A DNA stretch of 64,000 bases from Streptomyces bottropensis ATCC 25435 (GCF_000383595.1 NZ_KB911581.1:186001-250000), one strand, 5' to 3'; positions 10,438 through 19,721 are shown, counted from the first letter of the stretch. A program made the numbers and translations. The notes: a model not told the origin generated them from the sequence alone.

Positions 10438-11832
10438 TCACCGTCCGCCCGTCACCCTCCCGAGGAACGCCGCCAGCGTGTGCGTGGCCGTGTTGTGGGC
10501 CGTGGCCGCGAAGAGCGGGTCGAGGTGGTTCATGCCCTCGTCGGTCTCGTAGGCGGCGTACGGGACGCGGGACTCGGCGACGACGCGGCGGGCGCTCTCC
10601 ACGGCGGTGCCCCGGTAGGCGCTGGTCTGGAAGGCGTAGAGGGGTATGTCCAGGCCGGGGGCGTGGCGCAGGCGCAGACCGAGGGAACGGGCGAGGCCGG
10701 TGTCGGCGTAGGCGTCGCTCACGTCCAGGTCGACGGAGAGCCGCGCGGGCCAGTACCACTCCCACACGCCGGGCATGGGCCCCGCGTACGCCTCGGCGAC
10801 CCGCCCGATCGGTGTGATCCCGGCGTCGACCCACCCCCGTACGCCGGCGGCGTCGGCATCGGCCTCGGCGGCGAGGTGTCCCGAGTGGACGCTGATGTCG
10901 TTCGGCCAGCCGAAGCCGGCGTCGACGAAGGTGCCGAGCAGCGCGGCGTTCGTCACCGGGAACGGCACCCGCAGCGCCTCGGGAACCCGCTCCTGGAGGA
11001 CGGACCGCCCCTCGGGGTCGTGCCGGGCGTACCACCCGGCGAGCTGGTACCAGATCTGGGTGCTCTCCGCCCGGTCGCCGAGGCCGACCGCGCTGAGGGC
11101 CCTGTCGAAGACCTGCCCGCCGGCGATCGCCGCGAGCCGCTCGCGCACCTCCTCCGGCGAGTCGTGCACGGGCGTCCCGCTCCCCTCGAACGCCCCGCGC
11201 ACGCCCCCGTCGAGGACCGCGAGCCCGGCGAGATCCCGGTAGCCGGGCCGCCCGCCGAAGTCCCAGGCCGCGTACGCCATCGCGGTGGTCGCGCCCCAGG
11301 AGTGCCCGCCGAGCACGACCCGCCGCCGCCCGCCCGCGCGCGCGGCGCGCACGACGCACCGCAGGTCGTCGAGGGTCTGCCGCAGCCCCCACCGCCCGAA
11401 GTACCCGGCGTCGGCGGGCTCCAGCGTCCGGTACCGCCCGTCGAGGTAGTACCCGGCGGGGTCCCCGTGGCCGCCCTCGAAGCCGCTCCGGTCGGCGAGG
11501 TTCTCCTCGCGCCGGTCGACGGCCCACACCTGGACCCCGGGCACCGAGGCCACCAGGTCCCGGGCCATCAGCCGGAAGTCGTTCGCCGCGCCGAACATCC
11601 CCGGCACCAGCACCAGCACGGTCCCCGTGTCCCGCGGCCCCACCTTCAGCACATGCACCCGGTCGCTCCCGACGGGTCCGCCCCCGGCCCCGGCCGCGAT
11701 CGGCACATACGCCTCACCGTCCCGGCGGACGGCGGCCGAGGCATGTCCGCCCCCGGCCCCGATGCCCGCGAGCACCAGCCCTCCGCCAAGCCCACCACGC
11801 AACACCGCTCTACGCGCCAGACGCTTCGTCAT
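10438..11832 (-). CDS. Tat-exported alpha/beta hydrolase (esterase or lipase-like)
   Basis: A 464-residue protein starting at ATG 11832, with AAGGAG about ten bases upstream. The N-terminus MTKRLARRAVLRGG is a twin-arginine (RRAVLRG) signal followed by a hydrophobic Gly/Leu core and HASAA. The mature enzyme has an alpha/beta hydrolase core: an LVLVPGMFG oxyanion-loop region, the nucleophile elbow GHSWG (Ser178), and a late NHLDPLF supplying the His. The overall pattern fits a secreted esterase that folds before export. The substrate is unknown. The upstream region 11833-12064 is shared with the divergent TerD-fusion gene. Confidence 0.8.
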   Translation of the reverse strand: MTKRLARRAVLRGGLGGGLVLAGIGAGGGHASAAVRRDGEAYVPIAAGAGGGPVGSDRVHVLKVGPRDTGTVLVLVPGMFGAANDFRLMARDLVASVPGVQVWAVDRREENLADRSGFEGGHGDPAGYYLDGRYRTLEPADAGYFGRWGLRQTLDDLRCVVRAARAGGRRRVVLGGHSWGATTAMAYAAWDFGGRPGYRDLAGLAVLDGGVRGAFEGSGTPVHDSPEEVRERLAAIAGGQVFDRALSAVGLGDRAESTQIWYQLAGWYARHDPEGRSVLQERVPEALRVPFPVTNAALLGTFVDAGFGWPNDISVHSGHLAAEADADAAGVRGWVDAGITPIGRVAEAYAGPMPGVWEWYWPARLSVDLDVSDAYADTGLARSLGLRLRHAPGLDIPLYAFQTSAYRGTAVESARRVVAESRVPYAAYETDEGMNHLDPLFAATAHNTATHTLAAFLGRVTGGR

Positions 11833-12064
11833 CTCCGGTCGTCTCCTTGGAAGTTGGGGGGTAACGACACCGGCCCCAGCTTCCCCCGGCGGGCGCGCGG
11901 GCCGATCACCGGGGCACCGGATCGGACGGTTTCCGGCGGATCGGCGTATGTCGGCCCGTGGCGCACTAGAGTTTCGCCTGCGTCGAATGTGCGGCATGTC
12001 ACATGGGGAGTGGGTGGCGGGCGCAGGGGGCCCGGCATGCCCGTGTGCGGGGATTGGGGACTTC

Positions 12065-14236
12065 ATGCACGAGATGGTCAAGGGCGCCAACGTCGGGTTG
12101 GCGGGGCTGAGCGAGAACGTCGACTCGGTGAGCGTGACGCTGGGGTGGGCCAGTTCGACCGGCGAGGGCGACGCGGACGTCTCGGTCATGCTCGGCGAGC
12201 ACGGAAAGGTGCGCGGCGACAGCGACTTCTACTTCTACAACAACCCGGTGGCCGCCGACGGCAGTGTGCAGCTCCTGGGCAAGAAGCCCGCCGGGGAGGG
12301 CAGCGAGGACCAGATCGTCTTCGACCTGACGGCGATCCCGGCGGACGTCGAGCGCATCGTCGTCGCCGCGAGCCGCTACGAGGACGCGCGCTTCGGCGAA
12401 CTCGACGACCTGCGCGTGACGTTGGCGGACGGCTCCGGCGAGGGGCTGCTCCGGTTCGCGATCGACGACGCCGGATCGGTGAGCGCGTTCATCTTCGGCG
12501 AGCTGTACCGCCGGGCGGGCGAGTGGAAGTTCCGGGCCGTGGGCCAGGGGTACGACACCGGCCTGGCGGGCCTCGCGACGGACTTCGGCGTCGACATCGA
12601 CGACGCGCGTGAGGACGACGACACGGGTGAGTTGACCGGGACGACCGGCACGGGGACCGAGGGCGAGACCGGCGCCGGGGCCGACGTCGACGAGGGCGCG
12701 GGCATGGGCGCAGACCCGGGCACCGGCACGGGCATGGGCACGGGCATGGGGGCCGAGGGGACCGGGGCCACGACCGCGCCGGCGACCGCGGCCGTCGAGC
12801 AGGCGTCACCCGCCGCGGCGGGCCTCCCCGGCGTCCCCGCGCCCCGGCAGCCCGGCGAGGACGCGGAGCCGACCGGGCCGAAGAAGGCGTCCGCGCGCCC
12901 CCGTACGGCCAAGAAGAAGGTCACGCTGCCCAAGGCGGTGAAGAAGTCCCTTGCGGAGAACGACTCCTGGCGGGAAGCCCGGCTCTTCCCGGTGTCGGCG
13001 CTGAAGAGCGACCGCGACCGCGAGATGCGGGCCACCTCGGTGCTGCTGTCGGTGATGGCGCAGGTGCCGGAGTTCGGCAGGAGGCTGACCGCCGCGTTCG
13101 GGGCCCCGGCGGGCCGGACGGAGACGTTCACGGAGGTCTCCCTGCCGCACGGCGAGACGCCGAGGCGCCCGGACGGGGTGATCCGGGTCGAGCGGGCCGG
13201 CAAGCTGTGGACGGCGCTGCTGGAGACCAAGACCAACGGCAACGCCCTCAGGGCCGAGCAGGTGCAGGCGTACATGGACATCGCCGCACGCCGTGGCTAC
13301 GAGGCCGTGATCACGCTGTCCAACGACGTCGCGCTGGAGGGCAGCCCGCTCGTCGAGGTCAAGATCGACGGCCGCCGCAAGCACAAGGTCGCCCTCTGGC
13401 ACCTGTCCTGGGCCGAGGCCACGCATCAGGCCCAGATGCTCATCCGGCACGAGGGCGTCGGCAACAGCGCGCACGCCTGGCTGCTCCAGGAGCTCCTGTA
13501 CTACCTCCAGCACGAGAACTCCGGCTGCCACGGCTTCCAGAACATGGGCGCGGCCTGGGTCCCCGTCCGCAACGGCATCGACGACGAGACGCTCTGCCAG
13601 GGCGACCCGCGCACGCTGGAGGTGGTCGAGAGCTGGGAGCGGCTCATCCGCCAGGTCTGCCTGGGACTAGGCGGTGAACTCGGCCAGAAGGTGCTCCCGG
13701 TCCGCCGGGCCAGGCGCGGCACCGACCCCGGGGTCCGGCGCGCGCAGATGGCGGACGAGCTGTGTCTGCGGGGGATGCTGCAGTCGGAGGTGCGCATCGA
13801 GGGGACTCCGGGTGTCCTCGCGCTCAGCGCCGATCTGCGGACGGGCAAGCTGCGTACGTCCATCGAGATCCCGGCACCCGAGCAGGGCTACCCGCTCAAC
13901 TGGGCCAAGCGCCTGGTCAGGCGGCTGGCCGAGGCGCCGGCGGACCTTCATGTCGAGACGCTCGTCGAGGGCGAGTCCGGCGGCCCCCGAGGCACCCTGG
14001 AACGGCTGCGCCCCGAGCCGGCGGACCTGCTCCCGGCGAACGGGGCGCAGATCACCGGCTTCCGGCTGTCCCTGTTCAAGGGCATGGGCAGCACCCGGGG
14101 CAACGCCGAGTCCGGTTTCATCCGCAGCGTCGACGACGCCGTGCACCGGTTCTACGCCTCGGTGGTGACCCACCTCGACCGCCCGGCCACCCGCCGGAAC
14201 CCCGCCGAGGAACGGACCGTCCCCGCCGCCGGCTGA
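12065..14236 (+). CDS. TerD-domain protein fused to a PD-(D/E)XK nuclease-like domain
   Basis: A 723-residue protein starting at ATG 12065, with GGGGAC six bases upstream. Residues 1-180 are a TerD-type stress domain (SVTLGWASSTGEGDADVSV, DSDFYFYNNP, FGELYRRAGEWKFRAVGQGY). A Gly/Thr/Ala/Asp linker of about 80 residues and a Lys-rich stretch (KKASARPRTAKKKV) follow. Residues about 300-500 look like a restriction-endonuclease fold: PDGVI with Asp370, then LLETKT with Glu387 and Lys389, giving D-x16-E-x-K. The rest is unclassified. Ter proteins are linked to metal and phage stress and to DNA-processing enzymes, so a nuclease arm is plausible. The nuclease call rests on this motif alone. Confidence 0.7.
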   Translation: MHEMVKGANVGLAGLSENVDSVSVTLGWASSTGEGDADVSVMLGEHGKVRGDSDFYFYNNPVAADGSVQLLGKKPAGEGSEDQIVFDLTAIPADVERIVVAASRYEDARFGELDDLRVTLADGSGEGLLRFAIDDAGSVSAFIFGELYRRAGEWKFRAVGQGYDTGLAGLATDFGVDIDDAREDDDTGELTGTTGTGTEGETGAGADVDEGAGMGADPGTGTGMGTGMGAEGTGATTAPATAAVEQASPAAAGLPGVPAPRQPGEDAEPTGPKKASARPRTAKKKVTLPKAVKKSLAENDSWREARLFPVSALKSDRDREMRATSVLLSVMAQVPEFGRRLTAAFGAPAGRTETFTEVSLPHGETPRRPDGVIRVERAGKLWTALLETKTNGNALRAEQVQAYMDIAARRGYEAVITLSNDVALEGSPLVEVKIDGRRKHKVALWHLSWAEATHQAQMLIRHEGVGNSAHAWLLQELLYYLQHENSGCHGFQNMGAAWVPVRNGIDDETLCQGDPRTLEVVESWERLIRQVCLGLGGELGQKVLPVRRARRGTDPGVRRAQMADELCLRGMLQSEVRIEGTPGVLALSADLRTGKLRTSIEIPAPEQGYPLNWAKRLVRRLAEAPADLHVETLVEGESGGPRGTLERLRPEPADLLPANGAQITGFRLSLFKGMGSTRGNAESGFIRSVDDAVHRFYASVVTHLDRPATRRNPAEERTVPAAG

Positions 14237-14264
14237 CCCGCGGGCTCGGGCCCCGCCCGATGGG

Positions 14265-14465
14265 CTACGTCTCCTCGTCGAGGGTGATCGCCGCCGCCGG
14301 GCAGACGGCCGCCGCCTCGCGGACCGCCGGGTGGTGCGGTGGGGCGGGGGCCGGGGTGAGGAGGACGACGACGCCGTCCTCGTCGCGTTGGTCGAAGACC
14401 TCGGGGGCGATCAGGACGCACTGACCGGCGCCGCAGCAGGTCGTCTCGTCGACGCGGACCTTCAC
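14265..14465 (-). CDS. [3Fe-4S]-type ferredoxin partner of the P450
   Basis: A 66-residue protein, ATG 14465. It has the actinobacterial P450-ferredoxin pattern: Cys residues in ETTCCGAGQCVLIAPEVF and one in AAVCPAAAI, giving three cluster ligands and a spare Cys. It passes electrons from a reductase to a P450. It begins 44 bases after the stop of the P450 gene on the same strand, so both are on one transcript. Confidence 0.9.
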   Translation of the reverse strand: MKVRVDETTCCGAGQCVLIAPEVFDQRDEDGVVVLLTPAPAPPHHPAVREAAAVCPAAAITLDEET

Positions 14466-14508
14466 GCGGGGTCCCTCCTGCCCGGCCGGCGGGGCCGCTC
14501 GGCGGGGC

Positions 14509-15795
14509 TCACCAGCGCACCGGTACGTCGCGCAGGCCCCCGACGAGGAGGCCCTCGACCTTGCGCAACTCGTCCGCGGGGACGGCCAGTTCGAGCGTGG
14601 GCAGTCTGCGCAGGAGGACTTCGAGGACGACCTGCAGCTCGGTGCGGGCGAGGGCCTGACCGAGGCAGGAGTGGGGCCCGGCGCCGAAGGTGAGGTGCGG
14701 GTTGGGGCTGCGGGTCAGGTCCATCTCGTCCGGGGCGGCGAACACGCGGACGTCCCGGTTGGCGGAGGACATCCCGCAGAACACCGTGGTGCCGCCGGGC
14801 AGCAGCTCCCCGCCGAGGTCCACGTCCTCGCTCAGATAGCGCCGCATCCCGAAGGCGCTGAGGTTGGCGTCGAAGCGCAGCACCTCCTCCACCGCCGTAC
14901 GGACGAGCGCGGGGTCGGCCAGCAGCTGCTCCCACCGGCCCCGGTCGGCCAGCAGCAGCGCGGCCATCTTGCCGATCATGTTGGCGGTGGTCTCGTGGCC
15001 GGCCACCAGCAACCCCATGCCGGTGGCGAGGAGTTCGGCGTCGGTGAGTCGCTCGGCCTCCGGCAGCGCGGCGCTGTCCACGATCAGCATGCTCAGCAGG
15101 TCCTCGCCGGGCTCGGCCCGCTTGGCCGCGACGAGGTCGGCCATGTAGCGCGCGAACTGCGTGAACGCCGTCCCCGTCTCCTCCTTCGAAAAACGGCTGA
15201 CGTTCAGGAACGCGTCCGACCAGCGCGAGAAGCGGTCCCGGTCCTCGGCCGGCGCGCCGAGCAGGTCGCAGATGACGTACACCGGGAGCGGGAAGCCGAG
15301 GGCCGCCTTGAGGTCGGCGGGCTGCCCGCGCTCGATCATGTCGTCGAGCAGGGCCTCGGCGATCCGCGTCATGCCCGGGCGCAGGGCCGCCATGCGTTTC
15401 GCGGTGAAGTACCGGCCCACCTGGCGCCGCCAGCGCAGGTGCGGCTCGCCGGTCTCCGGGATCGCCAGCGCGTACTCCGGTGACGCGTCGGCCGCGACGC
15501 CGCCCGAGCCGTCGGCGGACAGACGCGCGGCGTCGTCCCCGGCGCGCGGGCGGGTGAAGCGGGCGTCGGCGAGGAGGGTGCGGACGTCGTCGTAACGGCT
15601 CACGAACTTCGCCCGGTCGCCGCTGGGCAGCTCGACCGTGGCCACCGGGCACCGCGCGCGCAGCCGCTCCCAGGCGGCGGGCGGGTCCAGGGGGCCGTCA
15701 CCGGTCATCGGCAGCCGGACCACCTCGCCGTCCGTCGCCTTGGCGCCCGTCGTGTTGCCGCTCGTCGTGTCGTCGCTCGTCTCGATCTGGCTCAT
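14509..15795 (-). CDS. cytochrome P450
   Basis: A 428-residue soluble bacterial P450, ATG 15795 with AGGAG nine bases upstream. Family motifs are all present: AGHETTAN (I helix, oxygen activation), EEVLR (ExxR), and the haem loop FGAGPHSCLG with ligand Cys377. These enzymes hydroxylate or otherwise oxidise small molecules. The substrate cannot be told, because no biosynthetic genes adjoin. Cotranscribed with the downstream ferredoxin and divergent from a MarR regulator that probably controls it. Confidence 0.95.
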   Translation of the reverse strand: MSQIETSDDTTSGNTTGAKATDGEVVRLPMTGDGPLDPPAAWERLRARCPVATVELPSGDRAKFVSRYDDVRTLLADARFTRPRAGDDAARLSADGSGGVAADASPEYALAIPETGEPHLRWRRQVGRYFTAKRMAALRPGMTRIAEALLDDMIERGQPADLKAALGFPLPVYVICDLLGAPAEDRDRFSRWSDAFLNVSRFSKEETGTAFTQFARYMADLVAAKRAEPGEDLLSMLIVDSAALPEAERLTDAELLATGMGLLVAGHETTANMIGKMAALLLADRGRWEQLLADPALVRTAVEEVLRFDANLSAFGMRRYLSEDVDLGGELLPGGTTVFCGMSSANRDVRVFAAPDEMDLTRSPNPHLTFGAGPHSCLGQALARTELQVVLEVLLRRLPTLELAVPADELRKVEGLLVGGLRDVPVRW

Positions 15796-15830
15796 CTAGG
15801 CATCTCCTGGTGGGGGAAGGGGAGATGGCA

Positions 15831-15890
15831 ATGCACGCTACACAGGTAGTGCATCGTGCATCAACAGTGCATCATGCACTATCTGTGCAT
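15831..15890. promoter_or_regulatory. operator cluster between P450 and MarR genes
   Basis: The hexamer GTGCAT or its complement ATGCAC occurs six times: 15831, 15849, 15856, 15867, 15874 and 15885. The central pair forms a perfect palindrome with 7-bp arms, AGTGCAT-C-ATGCACT (15866-15880). This AT-rich patch in GC-rich DNA should hold both divergent promoters. It is the expected binding site of the MarR regulator. Confidence 0.7.
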
Positions 15891-15951
15891 GGCGCAATCT
15901 CGACGTAGGCTGTGAGGGGTCGACGAAGGCCGGAGAGTCAGGAGGAGAGCG

Positions 15952-16428
15952 GTGGATGCCCGAGAGGCGGGGGAGCGCATCGAGCGGGAGCTGCTGATCC
16001 TTACCCGGAACCGTGAGACGTCGACGCCCCGCGGCGTCCGCGACGGCGGTGCCCTGGACCGCAGCGCCTATGTGCTGCTCACCAGACTTGAGGCCCAAGG
16101 GCCCATGTCCATCCCGGACTTCGTGGAGGCGTTCGGGTTCAACGCGTCCACGTTCACCCGGCAGACCTCGGCGCTCCTGCGGGAGGGCCTGGTCGAGCGG
16201 ACCCTCGACCCCGACGGGGGAGTGGCCCGCAAGTTCCGTGTCACCGACGAGGGGTCGGCGCGTCTGGCGGCCCAGCGCGAGGAGTTCGTCACCGGCGTCA
16301 CCGGCGTCATCGCCGACTGGCCCGCCGAACGCCTCCGGCGCTTCGTCGCCGACCTGGAGCGGTTCAACACCGACATCGAACGCGTCAGCGGACGTTCCTG
16401 GCCACGCCCGATGGCCGACGAGCACTGA
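15952..16428 (+). CDS. MarR-family transcriptional regulator
   Basis: A 158-residue protein starting at GTG 15952 behind a strong GGAGGAGAG. The winged-helix core is clear: LDRSAYVLLTRLEAQGPMSI, the recognition helix FNASTFTRQTSALLREGLVER, and a wing ending DEGSARLAAQ. N- and C-terminal helices should form the dimer. Such proteins usually repress divergent genes and release on ligand binding. Here the target is likely the P450/ferredoxin operon and its own promoter. Confidence 0.9.
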   Translation: MDAREAGERIERELLILTRNRETSTPRGVRDGGALDRSAYVLLTRLEAQGPMSIPDFVEAFGFNASTFTRQTSALLREGLVERTLDPDGGVARKFRVTDEGSARLAAQREEFVTGVTGVIADWPAERLRRFVADLERFNTDIERVSGRSWPRPMADEH

Positions 16429-16463
16429 AGGCCGCCGACCACCGACCGCGCCGGTCGTCCTCG

Positions 16464-17507
16464 TCAGCTCACGCACACCAACCCGAGCAGGCACAGCCCC
16501 GAGGGTGACGTCGTCGCCGTGTCGGAGCTCGAACCGTCGGACGCGCCGGTGCCGTTGCCGTTGCCCGTACCCGAGCTGTTGTCGTTGCCGTTGCCGTTGC
16601 CCGAGTCCGCACCGGTACCGGTGTCCGAGCCGGTACCCGTACCCGTGCCGGTGTCCGACGAGGAGCCGGAGCCGCCGGAGTTGCCGGAATCACCGGTGGC
16701 CGGGGGTGTCGTCGCCCCGTCCGTCGGGCTGCCGGTGTCGGTGCTCGTGTCGGCGGCCGTCCCGCCCTTGCCCGAGGTGCCGGTCCGCGCGCGTTCGGCG
16801 GACGGCGTGGCCGACGCCGTGTGGGGCGCGTTGGGGTGCTCGGCGCGGGAGCCGGACCTGTTCGCGGCGGAACGGTCGCGCGGGGTGTCGCCGGACGGAG
16901 TCCACGGGGTGGGGGCGTCCGCGGTGCGCCGGGCGTCGTCGGTCTCCGTCGCCGGCGTACGGCCGCGCTGCGAGCCCTGCTCCTCGACGGAGCCCAGGTT
17001 CTCGGCATCCGGTGCCGTGGCCGCCTGGGTGCGGTCGGTGGACTGCCGGTCCATCCCCAGCACGGTCAGACCGCCGCCGACCAGCGCGACCGCGGTCGCG
17101 ACCACGGCCCGGCGCTGGTTCTTCTTCCACCGCGCCAGCTGGCGCCGCCGAGCGGCCCGGCCGTGCGGCGTCACCGGAACGCCCTCCGTGTCCACGTCCA
17201 CGTCCACGTCCGTGTCCGTGTCCGTGTCCATGTCCGCGGTCACGTCGGCGTCGAGGTGGGCGCTCCCGGTGCCGGACACGGGCGCGTCCGCCGGGAATCC
17301 CTCCACCGGACCGTCGTACCCGCCCCCCTCCGCCACCCCGTAACCCCAGGCGGGGAGCATCACCGACCCGGTCGTCGCCCCGGCGGGCCGGGGCGGGGCG
17401 ACATGGCTGTCGATCGTGGCCGGGGCTATGTCCGGCGCGTAGGCGCCGCACCCGGGACACACGAGGGCACCGTTGAGATGTCGGCGACATGAGGAGCAGT
17501 AGTCCAT
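16464..17507 (-). CDS. SCO2400-type zinc-ribbon membrane protein with acidic and Gly-rich tail
   Basis: A 347-residue protein, ATG 17507 with AGGA upstream. The N-terminus MDYCSSCRRHLNGALVCPGCGAY is a four-Cys zinc ribbon typical of a Streptomyces family named after SCO2400. Next comes an Asp/Thr/Val repeat (TDTDTDVDVDVDT), a basic stretch RRRQLARWKKNQRR, one membrane helix (VVATAVALVGGGLTVLG), and a long Ser/Thr/Gly/Asn-rich outer region built from short repeats. It ends in SGLCLLGLVCVS with two Cys. Function unknown. The topology suggests a cytoplasmic metal-binding head and a disordered tail outside. Confidence 0.75.
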   Translation of the reverse strand: MDYCSSCRRHLNGALVCPGCGAYAPDIAPATIDSHVAPPRPAGATTGSVMLPAWGYGVAEGGGYDGPVEGFPADAPVSGTGSAHLDADVTADMDTDTDTDVDVDVDTEGVPVTPHGRAARRRQLARWKKNQRRAVVATAVALVGGGLTVLGMDRQSTDRTQAATAPDAENLGSVEEQGSQRGRTPATETDDARRTADAPTPWTPSGDTPRDRSAANRSGSRAEHPNAPHTASATPSAERARTGTSGKGGTAADTSTDTGSPTDGATTPPATGDSGNSGGSGSSSDTGTGTGTGSDTGTGADSGNGNGNDNSSGTGNGNGTGASDGSSSDTATTSPSGLCLLGLVCVS

Positions 17508-17915
17508 CGAGGTCTTCCTGTGTTGACACGCCGTCGACCCGCCGGGCCGCGGCCCGGCCACGTCACGTTCGCACGTGGGATCGAGCGGATCGAGCGGTCA
17601 GCAACGCTAACGAGGCATTCTCAGAGCTGTGTGCAGGCTGTGTGACGCTCCTGCGTGGATTCGCCGGGGACTTGGCGACCGTCCCGCAGGGATGTACCGG
17701 CATGTGTGTGCCGCGTGTTCACCGCTCCTTTCGTCGAATTCCGCCGCAACAGGCAACCCGCACACGTCATTTACCGGTCTCACAGATTGCTCACAGGGCG
17801 GAGGGTTCGAGTCCGGTCGGCCGAGGCGTGTTGGGGTGCGTCCGTGCCACCGGCCGTCGTCCGTGGGTTGTCCAGTCCGATGCCACCGACCATGGCACTC
17901 GCAGACGAGGAACCG
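17508..17915. promoter_or_regulatory. 408-bp divergent intergenic region
   Basis: It separates the SCO2400-type gene from the lysyl-oxidase-like gene and is less GC-rich than its surroundings. It must hold both promoters, but no clear -35/-10 pair or palindrome stands out. GAGGAA at 17907-17912 is the ribosome site for the rightward gene. Confidence 0.4.
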
Positions 17916-19721
17916 ATGACCAGCCAGATGACCAGTCCGACGAACAGCCCGAATCCGGGGAACGACGGGGCACCGGAGGGAGCGGCCGTACAGACCGGCC
18001 AGCACCGCCTCAGCCGCCTGAAGCGCCCCGGCCTCGCGGCCCTGGCGTCCCTCACCGTGGTGGCCGCCGTGGCCGGTGCCGCCCCCGGCGCCGGCGCGGC
18101 GCCCGCCGCCACGCCCGGCAAGCCGCAGCTCAAACTGATCGCCGCGTCGAAGTCCGTGACCCTCACCCGCTACGAGTGGGACGAGGGTGTCCAGCTGCAG
18201 CTGGGCACGTACCTCACGATCGACAACGCCCCCCTGGAGTTCCGGGTGACGCGGAAGTCGTACAAGGACCCGATCGTCGCCCAGCAGATCCTGCGCAACG
18301 GCAAGACCGTGAAGACGAAGACCCTGCCCAAGGGGACCGTCAGCGACTTCTCCGGGCTGACCGGCTTCCTGGAGGTCTCGGTCAAGGACGCGTCCGGGAA
18401 GGAGGTCCTGAAGAAGAAGCAGAACTTCTGCCCGAACAACGCGTCGGGCCGGATCCGGCCGGACGCCCCGTCGACCAACCACTATCCGCAGAGCTGCTCC
18501 ACCAACCCGTGGACGCTGGGCTCGGTGTGGGGCGTCGAGAAGGGCTGGGCCGCCAACACCACCACCTCGTACTACGGCGAGGACGAGGTGCAGCTGCCGG
18601 AGGGCGAGTACACGGCCAAGGTGGGCGTGGCGAAGAAGTACCGCGACCTGTTCGGCATTCCCGACACCCGGCCGACCATCAAGGTGACGGTGCGGGAGGA
18701 CAAGGGTGACGAGGGCGACGGCGGCGGCGCGGGCCTGGCCCCCTCGACGTCCTCGTCCTCCTCCCACCACGGCGGTCACGGCGGCCACGGCGCCGGCCAC
18801 TCCGCGCAGTCGGCCCCGGCCGGTCAGCCGGCCCAGGGCAATCACCACTACGGCCCGCGCGGCGCCGACGCCCCGACCCCGCCGGAGCTTCCCTTCGCCC
18901 TCGTCGACCGGGGCATCGCCAAGCACCTGGGCGACGGCGCCGGCCACACCGACGGCTCCCGCATCGCGCCCGCCCTGAAGGCCAACGCCAAGCGGCCCAC
19001 CGGCAAGGCGGGCGTCGCGAAGAGCGTCCCCAAGCCGGACCTGCGGTCGCTGCCCGCCTGGGACATCGCCATCACCGACGGCGAGGACGGCGACGTGGCC
19101 GGCAAGGACTACCTCGCCTTCAGCGCCAACGTCTGGAACGCCGGCCCCGCGCCCCTCGTCGTCGACGGCTTCCGCAAGCCCGGCGCCGACCTGATGGACG
19201 CCTACCAGTACTTCTACGACGCCAAGGGCAAGCAGATCGGCTACGCCCCCACCGGCACCATGGAGTGGGACCCGCGCGAGGGCCACGAGCACTGGCACTT
19301 CACGGACTTCGCCAGCTACCGCCTGCTCAGCGCGGACAAGACCAAGGAGGTGCGCTCGGGCAAGGAGGCGTTCTGCCTGGCCAACACCGACGCCATCGAC
19401 TACACGGTGAAGAACGCCAACTGGGACCCGGACAACACCGACCTGTCCACCGCGTGCGGTTCGCAGGACGCCATCTCCGTGCGTGAGGTCCTCGACGTCG
19501 GCTCCGGCGACACGTACACCCAGTACCGTCCCGGCCAGTCCTTCGAGATCACCGACCTGCCGAACGGCACGTACTACATCCAGGTCATCGCCAACCCGGA
19601 GAACCGTCTCCAGGAGACCAACCACAAGAACAACGTCGCCCTGCGCAAGGTGATCCTGGGTGGTACCCCGGGCGCCCGCACGGTGAAGGTTCCGCCGCAC
19701 CACCTGATCACCGCGCCGTGA
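17916..19721 (+). CDS. secreted lysyl-oxidase-like copper protein
   Basis: A 601-residue protein. ATG 17916 is preferred (GAGGAA just upstream); ATGs at 17880 and 17892 are in frame. A signal region (LKRPGLAALASLTVVAAVAGAAPGAGA) precedes a beta-rich N-terminal half with two Cys. A His/Ser/Gly-rich linker follows, then a C-terminal domain with HEHWHF (His457, 459, 461) and FCLANTDAIDYTVKNANW. The HxHxH is the copper-binding motif of lysyl oxidases, which oxidise peptidyl lysine or amines to aldehydes outside the cell. Whether the topaquinone-type Tyr/Lys cofactor is made is not clear. Confidence 0.75.
   Translation: MTSQMTSPTNSPNPGNDGAPEGAAVQTGQHRLSRLKRPGLAALASLTVVAAVAGAAPGAGAAPAATPGKPQLKLIAASKSVTLTRYEWDEGVQLQLGTYLTIDNAPLEFRVTRKSYKDPIVAQQILRNGKTVKTKTLPKGTVSDFSGLTGFLEVSVKDASGKEVLKKKQNFCPNNASGRIRPDAPSTNHYPQSCSTNPWTLGSVWGVEKGWAANTTTSYYGEDEVQLPEGEYTAKVGVAKKYRDLFGIPDTRPTIKVTVREDKGDEGDGGGAGLAPSTSSSSSHHGGHGGHGAGHSAQSAPAGQPAQGNHHYGPRGADAPTPPELPFALVDRGIAKHLGDGAGHTDGSRIAPALKANAKRPTGKAGVAKSVPKPDLRSLPAWDIAITDGEDGDVAGKDYLAFSANVWNAGPAPLVVDGFRKPGADLMDAYQYFYDAKGKQIGYAPTGTMEWDPREGHEHWHFTDFASYRLLSADKTKEVRSGKEAFCLANTDAIDYTVKNANWDPDNTDLSTACGSQDAISVREVLDVGSGDTYTQYRPGQSFEITDLPNGTYYIQVIANPENRLQETNHKNNVALRKVILGGTPGARTVKVPPHHLITAP

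Noticed and set aside
14265..15795. P450 and ferredoxin as tailoring enzymes of the megasynthase.
   Set aside because: They lie 8 kb away with many unrelated genes and a terminator between, and have their own MarR regulator.
17801..17820. GGGTTCGAGTCCGGTC resembles a tRNA T-arm, suggesting a tRNA or an integration-site fragment.
   Set aside because: No acceptor, D- or anticodon arm can be built on either side, no CCA-type end follows, and no integrase is present.
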